A stretch of DNA of 11,108 nucleotides from positions 1 to 11,108 of the forward strand of contig JAUCNG010381481.1 of assembly GCA_032353305.1 (NCBI GenBank). Reading direction: 5' to 3'. Within the stretch, counting starts at the first letter, position 1. Every line of letters begins with the position of its first letter. A program made the translations under genes and the position numbers. This document shows, one piece after another, positions 1 through 10,200 of this stretch. Source of the DNA: Cephalothrix spiralis (lineage: Eukaryota > Nemertea > Palaeonemertea > Archinemertea > Cephalotrichidae). Under the pieces are notes generated by a model, which made no database searches, was not told the DNA's origin, and was given only the letters and a program-made list of their open reading frames with translations.

Positions 1-347
1 GATCAAAATAAAGTACATACATTAAATATGGTACCCCAAAAATATGTTCCGATGCCAGATGTGTCATAACCCATACTACTGTCGTATCGCTCGGCAGTTA
101 TCTGTGGTGCTGGGAAGTGACATACCTGGCTTCAAAACATGTGAACTATCTGAAGACTGATTTGTATGTACATGATATATATTAGAATTAGACTCATAAT
201 TGGCTTACCCAACATGTAGCCGATGACGTAGTGGCGCACGTCAACCCTCTTAATGGTAATGGTCAAATACCGCCTAATGGACTGAAAAGTCCGGTATGGT
301 ATCAACGACGACATAAGAAAACTACTGAATTGAAATATGATCTTATC
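1..347. other. Non-coding sequence at window start
   Basis: Presumed intron or upstream sequence of the split gene. I see no exon with matched splice sites, no RNA gene and no repeat here. The reverse-strand ORF of 60 codons has no recognisable content. An upstream exon must exist because exon a begins within a codon. Confidence 0.5.
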
Positions 348-969
348 TAGTGGCGTAACGCAAGCATCGGGGGCCCTTAGGATGATTTGGGCCCGGGGCC
401 CCTTGAACTTTGAAAATCAACGTAATTCATATGTACCGGATAAAAGTATTTTAATGTGGTGCTGGCAATTTCTGCTATTGAACACTCTTTCCTTGGTTTT
501 TAAATCAACTCGAAACATAAGTACATTTTATGGTTTTATGAGATATTTTTCATATTTTAGAAGATTTTTAGCAATATTTTATGAGATTTTCTGGCAATTT
601 ATGAGATTTTTCGCTTGAAATAAAATGTTTTTGCTCTAGAATGAATCAATATAATCTATATAATATAATTCACTAAGATACTCTAACCATAAAAAGTTTT
701 TCATTTTTGGCACGCACCTTTGTACAAATAAACATAAAATTTTATGCCGAGCGTATCGAGGCGAGATAAAACTTTGCGTTTTATTCATGACTTAATTTAA
801 CCACTCTTTCCACATTTTAGGGGCCCCCAAACTAATTCAAACATTGGAGGATTGGTGACTAGGCGAAATCACAACATCAGAAATGTACAGATTGAATTTC
901 GTCGGGGGCCCCCTAAGTCGGGGGCCCTTAGGAAGTGCTCTAACCTTCCTAAAGGCCGTTACGCCACTG
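348..969. mobile_element. Element A: hAT-like non-autonomous DNA transposon, 622 bp
   Basis: The left end is TAGTGGCGTAACG and the right end, read on the reverse strand, is CAGTGGCGTAACG, so 12 of 13 bases match as terminal inverted repeats. Flanking sequences ATCTTATC (340-347) and ATTTTATC (970-977) match at 7 of 8 positions, an 8-bp target duplication as made by hAT transposases. A 16-bp exact direct repeat, TCGGGGGCCCTTAGGA, lies just inside each end (367-382 and 918-933). No transposase frame is present. The interior carries the shared core in reverse orientation (655-780). It sits in the intron before exon a. The short ORF reading through it is not a gene. Confidence 0.82.
655..780 (-). 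repeat. Shared repeat core, copy A
   Basis: Read on the reverse strand this contains GGTGCGTGCCAAAAATGAAA, followed by a segment beginning CTTTTTATGG and an AT-rich continuation, with a GCCTCG-type segment and TTTATGTTTATTTGT upstream. The same order is found at 3176-3300 and 5628-5735 on the + strand. It is internal to element A and flanked by several TTTATGAGATTTT-like short repeats. Confidence 0.85.
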
Positions 970-1120
970 ATTTTATCGCTGGTCATTAAGTTCGATCATC
1001 CTTATTAAAGCTATGAATTACACTTGATATTTATTAGCAAGTGCTTTATACCTTGCTCGCCAGGGTAATTTTTGTTTTTATGTCAAATATGAATAATGAA
1101 TGATTACCTTTACTCTTCAG

Positions 1121-1216
1121 AACCTTGAGAGTTGCTCTTGAAGAAACTAAGAAAGACTATTCTCATATTGATGTTGTCAAGCTACTTTTTGCAGAACTAA
1201 AGGCATACAGAACAAA
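1121..1216 (+). CDS. ESPL1: Exon a of putative separase
   Basis: First exon seen in the window. The acceptor is a pyrimidine-rich tract ending TACTCTTCAG and the donor is the consensus GTAAGT at 1217. The first base finishes a codon from an upstream exon, so this is internal. It encodes 31 residues plus two bases, starting TLRVALEETKK and ending KAYRTK, an amphipathic charged helix pair of the kind seen in helical-repeat scaffolds. The two other frames are interrupted. On its own it is too short to assign; confidence comes from its phase joining the next exon. Confidence 0.72.
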
Positions 1217-4200
1217 GTAAGTTTATTATGTATTTTGAAGATTCTGGAACCCGGAACATGGAGATCTTCATTACAGACGCCACTGTTTACCAAGTTACAT
1301 ACACACATATCGAATACAGTTTATAGTCCTCATCTGTCCTCATAGATTATTATTATATCATAGAATATGACCTTATTGTCTTATAAGTTTTAATTTATTG
1401 TACTAAAAACTCATAAAATATTTAATCTCTAGAATGGGAACATACCACTAATAACATTATGTGTGGGTCCTTGATTAATCAAATTAAAAAAGTGCCACGC
1501 GTGCGCTCATATTACGTCGTGTTAGCTGTTGAATTTAGCTATTTCTCTTTTATTTGTCAACAGTATCATGTTTCGTTTTGAGTATAGATTAAAAAAGGTT
1601 CAAACGTTTCAATCATGTAGCAATTTCGCAGAGTTTTACATGAATGTTACGCATTTTTGTTTGATGACGTCACTCGGAATTCCGTAGTTTTTGAATTTGA
1701 CGAGAATGAGGTATTTAAAATCAGATATATTAGAGCTGAGTTTATTTGGATTCTAATGATATATATTTTTAGTACCTCTTTATTAACGCTTGATTTGATG
1801 CAATAAAATTGCGGTGACTAAGTGTCAAGAGTCGTTTTTTGACATCAAGGTATTTTATTTTCATTTATTTCAGGTCAAGTCATATGCAAGTTGAGCAGCA
1901 TGCTGTCATCAAAGATCTGTTGCAGCTGGTGTCGTCCCCAGAAGAAAAGGCAGAAATTCTTGTCGAAATGTCTAAATTATTGTGGATATCTAAAGATAAA
2001 CTGCAGGAGGAAAGGTATACTTTTCGAACCTTTTATCAAATTCTTTCTAAGCTCAGTTGGTTAAACCGATGACGTCATATTGTGACTTGATTAAGAATAT
2101 TTTATTTAATTAATGCAAAAAATCCGCATTTGAGAGCATGGTCTTCTCTCCCGAATAAAACAGATTTGTTGCAGATCGGTTTGTAATCGAGCAAGGATCT
2201 ACGATGGTTTTCCCGAAAACCCTCTGGTTTCAATTTCCCCAGCCTGAATCCCGTACTAAATCGAGAGAATCTTATTTTCAATCACTCTTTATTTTGTGAA
2301 TTATTTCAGTGTACTTTTTACTTTTTTTAAACTTTTTTGTGAATAGTAAATTAAATAAGAAATTTTTAAAAATTAAAAAGTCGTAAAAAATGCACATAAA
2401 TTATTATTTTTTCCGAGAAAGGACGTTCATTTTAATAGAATTTACGGCCTGCTGGAGAAATTGAAATTGTTTACAAGGTATGTAGGTCAGTAGGTCATGG
2501 TGTCTTTATTTGTTCAATATTTTTAAATGGTATTAAAAGTAGAAAATCGCAGAGCTCGGACTAGCGTTGTCTTCGACTAGCTTTTACCCCTGCTAGTACT
2601 CCCTATAACTCTAAAATTATTTTTTAACAGATCTGCGGAGGACTTTGCCCAAGAAGCAATTGATCTTATGAAAGAAATAAAGAAGAAGAAAGATTTCAAA
2701 TTAGTATACTTGACTGCTAAAGCAAGATTGTGGCTCTATGTATGTGAGCATTCAACATCGCTCAAAAATAAGGTAAGTCATTACAAATAGACACATCATA
2801 AAGACCGTGTACGTTTTCTTTTAAATAGATTATAAAATCGCTGTCAATTAAAAATAAAACCACAATCTTGGTACTCTTTTAAGTATTTGATGTTTACGTC
2901 CAGCGTCATAATTTTACTAGGTCTTGATATAAACCAACGCCCAATAAATTAACATATTGGATTAATTTGAATATATGATCTGGGGTCATTGGAATTATTC
3001 AATACATAAATTCAATGTTTTACAGGCCTCGTAGTTCTCCTTACATTTTAGGATATCCTAAAATATGTCCTTCTAAAATCTCCTAAAATGTGACAATTTC
3101 TTCTTAAATCTCCTAGAATTCTACTATTTCTCATAAAATTTGATGAAAATGCTGGAAAAAAGGTGCCAAAAATGTCTTGCCTCGCTTCACTCAGCATAAA
3201 TTTTATAATTTTATGTTTATTTGTGCATATATATAGGCGCGTGCTAAAAATAAAAAACTTATTATGGCTAGAGTCTCTTAATGAATTATATGCATATTAT
3301 TTAATGTAAAGCAAAAATATTTTGTTTGAGCGAAGCAATGTTATTAGAAAATCCACTCATATTATCATAAAAACCCTTAATTTGATGTAGAATCTCCTAA
3401 TATATAAAATATTGTTGAAAAATATCCTAAAATTAAAAAAAAATCCCCTAAAAAACCTAAAATTATGACAGCAAAAAAAGACTATGAGGCCTGTTTTTAG
3501 CTTTAAACGTCATTTCAGTTGCATGTGTGGTGATTCATACTAAAAGGGCACTCATTCTGAGACTATTTTAGGTTTTTATCTCCCCTCAGTTATTTGCAGA
3601 GAGCTTTATAAGCACGGTTTTCAAAATGTGTACTTCAGTGGTTATTTTTAAGTTTTATTCATAGAGTAATGAATAATTATTAGTTTGAAAGTTTGTTAAT
3701 TAGGTTTATATTCATCATAAAGCCGATATATTATATACATCATTCAGAATTTGATTATGCCAACAATGACCAAGAAAGTTTTCAACAGTCAGTAAGTGCC
3801 AAAAACATTTCCAAATTAAAATTTTCGTAATCATTCGAGATTTCGAACGTATTTTAATCTATCCGAGGGCTCTGTCATATTAACCATTGGAGCCTGTTCG
3901 TACATGAAAAATGAAATCCTCTAGGCACGTGGATTTGTTTTCATGTGAGTGATAACAATTAAATTCAGGCACGATTAGGCGGAAAGCCTGAGTGAGTTTA
4001 GACGGTTCCACGCATGGAAATATTTGATGTCACTTTAATTCGATTTGGGGTAGAAATTCTGATTGATTTTACTGCGGTTTGTTTAAGGACAGAGAGATTC
4101 TGCATATAAATAAATAGCTCGCCTAAACTAAGTGTCTGCTAGTAAGTGGTGGGGTATTATTAAAAAAGATTAACACTTTTTCTATTCATTATTTTTTTTA

Positions 4201-7200
4201 AATTTATAGTTCAAAAGAAACACAAAATTTGATAACTACAGATTTACATAAACAAAATAGCAATAATAATATTGAAATGTAATAAATTAAAAAACTAAAA
4301 ATAAACAATCCAAAACAAGAAACAAGAAAAAACACACGAAAGAAATATATTATATAATTTACATTTTTTTAAATGATTGAGATTTAAAAAAAATGGAGCA
4401 AACAAATAATCATAACAAAAAATAAAAATAAATAAATAAATAAAGATTAAATAAATTCTATTCACTCTTGGTATCAGATTTCCTCCTGGTTTGATTACAA
4501 AATACATTTGACACCCCAATACATTTTTTCATTACAGCTTCTGCTTGAACCAGTTATTGACATTGATGAAAAAGAACTGCAGAAGTCAGGAGAAGACCAA
4601 AATGATGATGATGACGATAAAGAAGTCTACAGTAATCCTCTGAACATGCATTCCGAGTATCAAATGACGAAAAAGTTGGATAAGTCGTTGGATCTTTATG
4701 AAATTTGCATGGCGTCTTTAAAAAATGACGAAAATTTGGAAGAAATTCATAGTGATTTAAGAATGCTGGCATCCGTTTATGGTGTCCTTGATAGGGTTTG
4801 TATATATTCTGATTTAATTTGATTTATTGGAAATAACGATTTATGATGCCCTGATTTTCATTGTGTAGTTTTAGTAATGGAGGCATTCGACTGCATTGTT
4901 GCGATGGTATTGCAGATTACATTGCAAACAGGGTTAAATGACGCTCCGTCCCTTTGTTATACTGTGATCGAATTTCGCTTAACTTCACAGTGTCCCTTAA
5001 GGGCTACCAAGACTGCAAAAATGCACAAATGCTGATATTTTCAGAATTGAAAGGCAAATGTATACTGATAATGATAACCACTTGAATAAAAATCCTGTCA
5101 TTGCAGGTTTTCGAGATATGCGCATGCGCAGTCGAGTTTAAGAGTTGCACATTCGCAAATCGAAAAAATTACTATGGATTCCGGAACAATAGGAGCATGT
5201 ATCTATATGTCTGGTATACAATTATTTGACGTAAAAGCCGTTACCGAGTTATAAAGAGTCAAACTTGCCCAATTTTACCGTAAAATTTGGCAATTTTGAC
5301 AAAAACTCGTTAACGACTTGTTTTAGACTATATAAGTGTATTGTGTATAGATAGAAATATGTCCCTATTGTTCTGTATTCCGCTGATATTTTTTCAATTT
5401 GCGCATGCGCAACCCTAAAACTCGACTGCGCATGCGCATATCTCGAAAACCTGCAATGACAGGATTTTTATTCAAGTGGTATCATTATCAGAATGCATTT
5501 GCCTTTCAATTCTAAAAATATCAGCCTTTGTGCATGTTTGCAGTCTTGGTAGCCCTTAAGGGACATCGTGTTCACGTTAGAGCGGTTTCGGCATAATAAT
5601 TCTCATAAATGTCACAATTTTTAAGTCACGCTTCGCTCGGCTCAAATTATATTTTTCGGTCTTTTCGTGCAAAGATGCGTGCCAAAAATGAAACTCTTTT
5701 TATGGTTGTAGACACTTAATAAATTATATATGTGTAGGTTATACGGATTAGAGCAAAAGAAGGTTATATGAAAATCAGCACATATTTATTATAAAATCTC
5801 ATAAATAGCCAAAAAAATCGTCTATTTCGAGAAGTCCATCTGACACCTGTCATATGAGTTGAATTTTATCCCGTGACATAACGTCGTCCGATGAGATGAT
5901 ACGTTTCAAATATGCCCATTACTTCACTTACTGGTAACCTTGTTTATTTCAGCCTTTAAATCATCTAAGAGCTCTTAGACTGGTCCACATCGTTGCTACA
6001 AAGATGAACAGCATGTTCGACATCGTACTAGTCAGCTCTAAAATTATTAAAAGACTGCTACGCTTTGGAGCCACTCATGAAGCAAGTAGCATTTTAGCTG
6101 ATATGAAGAAAAGTGCATGGGCAGTTACTAAAGATACACCTCAATTTTGGCTAGCTAAAATCCATTCTCTGCTCTCGGAAGCGGAGATACAGAATTCCAT
6201 TGGAGAGGTAAGCAGGTTAATTTTGTAGTGCGCCACGGTGGCTAAGTGGTAGAGAGTTGGTTTTTGGATCCGGAGGTACCAGATTCGAGACCCGGACTCA
6301 ACACTATCGAGAAAAACATTGGGCAAGTACACTGCCTCCTTGGTGTCTTGGTCTGGTTAAATACGTTGAGTGGGACACTGTCCCTCCCTTCGGGTTAAAC
6401 ACCACTGCTAAATTGTATATAGAAATTAGAGTGCGGGATAGGTCTACAGGCCTAAGGGTAAATGCTCATAAAGCTGTGTCAATTTGAGCGAGTCATAAAT
6501 AAGCATTCGCGCGTTCCCCACCCGATTATTAAACCGCGGTGAAGCTGGCACTACTTAAGAGAAGTGTACTTTAATTATCTAATAAATTTGGATTTTGGGA
6601 GGAAATTTCTGAGAGAAATTAGCCATTTGACGTTGTGGGGAAATGTAAAATCAAACTCCACGTTACGCTTTCCTTCAATACGGTGTATTAATAACGTTTG
6701 ACATAATATTTTTCCAGATTGAAACTGGTTTGAGCCTTGTATTGGAGGCACTCAGAACCCGTGAAGATCATTTGACATCGAGCACGAAAGAAAACTGTCT
6801 TATAGAAGGTTGGACATCACGATTGTTATCTTGGTTCTACACCCTGCCAATAGGTGACGGGCCTAAGCCAATGGTAGCCCTCCATGAATTAAACGGTGTT
6901 CTTGGCCAGGCATACAATGCAATAAGAGTTCATACAGGCGTAGTGCATCATTTGTTGGGAACCTACCTACCACAGAAAATGCAAGATGATAACCTTTCTA
7001 TGCAAGGTAAATAGCCTAATTGGTAATTCGAGTGCGCATGTCTTAAACAAATGCGGAAGTTGTCTATGAAACAATATATTATACTTTACCTATCACTTAA
7101 ATCTATGGTAAATACCTGAGGCTGTGTTCAGTGGGGAGATTAGTAAACTTTCAAACCGAAATTAACGCAAAGGGTATCCTGAGTGTCTGGAAAGGAGGGT

Positions 7201-10200
7201 CCCATTTACGGTTTACGGACTTATTTTCGGCCATTTTACGTTTACGACCGCAAATTTTACGTTTATGGAGTTACTAGGTTACCCTTTTTGCGAATAATGA
7301 AAAGCAATTTTCTATCTGAAGAGCGCGATGTTTACAAAAATCAGATACAACATGTTATTGCTGTTTTTCGTAGAAATTTACGTTTTACGCCATGATATAC
7401 TACTATTACGGTTTCCGATTACGGAAAATGATCTAGATTACAGTTTACGATTACGGAATTTCACCTAAAAAGCTTTTTACGCTTTACGATTACGGGATTT
7501 TAGTCGATTTACGGTTTACGATTACGTCTCTGAAATATTTTATTTTACGTTCTACAACTATATATTTGGCCATTACACGTTTACGGAGTCGATTAACGGT
7601 TCCAGACACTCTATCATGCTTTACCAATTGAGCTAACCAGATGGTAATACAAATTAGTAAAGCCTACCGCACACTAGTCCGCAGAATCGCAGGTACGCTA
7701 GAACGCAACAAAAATCAAACTTGTAATCCTAACCAACAATAATTCGCAGGAACGCTAGAACGCCGATCCGTAGGATCGCATCAAAGTTCCTAGTGTGCGA
7801 GGGATTTTGATGCGATCCTGCGGATCTGCGGATTATGCGAATTAGTGTTGGTTAGGATTACATGTTTGATTTTTGTTGCGTTCCTGCGATTCTGCGGACT
7901 AGTGTGCGGTAGGCTATACTAATTTGTATTACCATCCAATTAGCTCAATTAGCTTAATATTCCATAGTATAAAAGACGTCGGGGGATATTTCAAGAGGTT
8001 TATTTTGTGCTCAAAGTTTAGAATTTGTCGCGATGCCTAGCCACGGGGAAAATTATGAAATGGCATTTAACTAAAAACCAATAAACATTTAAACAGTCTC
8101 TTTGTTTTAATACATTGTTCTCTGTTATAGATTCTAATTCCATCGACCAATGGGAAGCCTTGGATGAAGTCCTCAGCTCTCTGCTCTATGGGACTGAGAT
8201 ATTCCTACAAGCTGGAGATACCCGGGAGGCATCTTGCTACCTAAAAGAAGGCATGAAGATAGCTCAAGCATTCAATTTACCTCGAAGGTAAGCTACAAAA
8301 CGATATCCCAGCCAAGTTTTCTACCCTACTGTTTTTAAAGTTTGGCCAAAAAATAAATGCCTCATTTTAGGTGACTCCTATCAGCTGTGTACGAATTGTC
8401 ATATTTTCCAAAAGGCGATCATTTATGAAAAACTCTTTATAAAAGCCAAATAATAAGGTAGCACCCGTTCCAGGCTGTGGCCTCTAATTCATTTGTCTCT
8501 CGAAATAACTCAAAAACTATTTTTAGCCCTATAAATGTATAACATCAAGATAGAAACATGACCATAATGCATCGAGTAGGACTATCTTAATCGATATGGT
8601 CCTTATTTTGGTCAAAAATAGGTATAGCCTAAACAGAATCTAATTATATGAAAATGATGTCTTATGATTAATATTTCATATTATTATCATCTATTTGAAG
8701 ATAATCTTTAGGAATTTAAAAAATATTTATCTTAAGAGGGGTGCGCCCCCTAATGTCGAAACCCATAAAGAAACCCATAAAATTGTTTTAGCACAAAATT
8801 CAATGTTAATTATCACAAACAAATAATTAAGCACAGATAATATCATTCCCGTCCCCTTCGGTAGGTGAATACCACTACTTTGTATTAACCTAACGTGGGG
8901 AAAGCGAATGCAATGAAGTATTCAACACCGTAGTGGAACGGAATGAGATAATATCAGCACAAACAAATAATTGTCCAAATAAGCACAGATAATGATATAA
9001 GTCCAAGCGAACATGAGTCACATTGATTTAATCCATGTGAAGGTTTACTGCAATTGCACGAAGATATCCTAGTAAACAAAATTTATTGATTTAAACATAA
9101 AAACATGTTTTTTTATTTAAAAATGTATCACTTTCACTTCAATCTTTCATGGGTATGTTTTTTTAAGATTCGACATAATGGGATTTCGACATTGTGTCAA
9201 TTAGACATAATGTCTTTCGTCATTATGTCCATTCGACATTATGGATTTCGACATTATGGGTTTCGACATTATCAGGTAAAATGGGATGAATCTATGTAAA
9301 TAGAATGGAAACGAGGATGAGACGTGTAAATTCTTATAAGCTAATAGTGGTCAATTAGTGGATTTATATTAAAAGGAAAACTTGAAATTTGTTCTCTATT
9401 TTTATTTCTGTGAGATTATTATAATTTTCGTTTCATCTATTTTCAGAGTTGCTCAATTTCAAAAAGAACAATCAAGATTGTTTGCAATAACGGATAAACT
9501 AGTCAATTGTAGACATTCTTTAAATAGAATGGAGTATCTTTTGTTTACATCTGACGTCGCTATGGAGACGGATACAAATAACGATGATGTTGCTATGGAA
9601 CGGGAACCGGAAAGCGATAAGTGTTTTGGATTCAAATTAGAAGAAGATGATTGGATAAAATCGAAGTTAATGAAAACGGATATTTCAAAACCAGTAAATG
9701 ATTATAATGCTTCGCCGATATTTGGTAGATCGACATTGAAACTTCCGTCACTTACTAGTCATAAGTCATCTTGTCCTTGCTCAAAATGTGATGACCTTGA
9801 ACTTCAAATCTTGACCTCTCATTACCTTACGATTCAGGGTGATAGTTTTTTGAGGCAAGATGCGATTACAAGCGCAAAAAAGTCTTTGAATTGTGCATTG
9901 AAAATGTTAGTTAAGTGTGAAAAAATGTTTGAACAGAAAGTTGAAAATGTGATATCGAAATTTGGATTTGAAAAGGTGAAAAAAGCTAAATGGTCTAGCG
10001 TACCGATAAGCTGCACTGTTAATGTTTATCTACAGTTTGGGAAGTTGGCAATTAAAACCGGAAATCATACGAATGGGGCTGAAAAGTATACAACGAAAGC
10101 TTTGGACCTGTTTGGAGAATCAGCTGTTCATGATAAACAAATTATTGACTTGGAATTGATACGTCTTCAAGGATCAATGCAGCAATTCTATGTTAGCCAA

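Larger units (their letters stand above)
2773..4537 (+). other. Long intron between exons c and d
   Basis: 1765 bases, GTAAGT to CAG, holding element B and the A-rich/AAAT tract. The remaining 3500-4160 is AT-rich with no identified feature. Confidence 0.75.
4991..5565. mobile_element. 575-bp foldback (hairpin) MITE
   Basis: The whole element is one long imperfect inverted repeat. The left end TGTCCCTTAAGGGCTACC matches the right end GGTAGCCCTTAAGGGACA. Pairing continues through GGTTTTCGAGATATGCGC and its complement, and on to ATTTTA/TAAAAT at 5272-5277 and 5281-5286, leaving a 3-base loop (CCG) near 5279. The outer 150 bp are nearly identical between arms; the inner half is more diverged. 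No coding frame. No convincing target duplication was found, so its superfamily is unassigned. It sits in the intron between exons d and e and would form a hairpin of about 285 bp in the transcript. Confidence 0.9.
4796..5952 (+). other. Intron between exons d and e
   Basis: 1157 bases, GTTTGT to CAG. About half of it is the 575-bp foldback element, followed by element C. Removing the elements would leave about 350 bases. Confidence 0.75.
7007..8130 (+). other. Intron between exons f and g
   Basis: 1124 bases, GTAAAT to TAG, with the TTTACG element and the 325-bp foldback back to back in the middle. Sequence at 7951-8130 shows no other feature. Confidence 0.75.
8745..9277. mobile_element. 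Element with TAATGTCGAAACCC inverted ends and subterminal minisatellite
   Basis: An exact 18-bp inverted match links 8751-8768 (TAATGTCGAAACCCATAA) with 9254-9271. At the right side, 9169-9275 carries a run of CGACATTATGG-type units in both orientations, some forming the palindrome GACATAATGTC. The left side has a second CCCATAA copy. No coding capacity. Boundaries are approximate; no target duplication was identified. It fills most of the intron before exon h and contains a further nested hairpin. Confidence 0.65.
8288..9446 (+). other. Intron between exons g and h
   Basis: 1159 bases, GTAAGC to CAG. The first 450 bases (8288-8740) are AT-rich and featureless to me; the rest is the 8745-9277 element and about 170 bases leading to the acceptor. 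Confidence 0.75.

Noticed and set aside
132-314. 60-codon reverse-strand ORF
   Set aside because: No recognisable content, expected by chance at this length.
337-618. 93-codon + strand ORF
   Set aside because: Runs across the end of a hAT-like element and AT-rich repeats; no domain and no splice context.
3748-3791. Possible 40-44 base exon between CATTCAG and GTCAGT/GTAAGT
   Set aside because: Both donors give lengths (40 or 44) that break the phase 0 to phase 0 join between exons c and d, and the direct join is in frame without it.
6229-6310. Functional tRNA gene
   Set aside because: A and B boxes are present but the acceptor stem does not close and the T stem has mismatches; it is a SINE head.
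7183-7580. CRISPR-like or telomere-like array from TTTACG repeats
   Set aside because: Units are short, irregular and unspaced, without unique spacers, and lie inside an intron element.
9105-9299. 64-codon + strand ORF with repeated His-Tyr-Gly-Phe
   Set aside because: Product of the CGACATTATG minisatellite.
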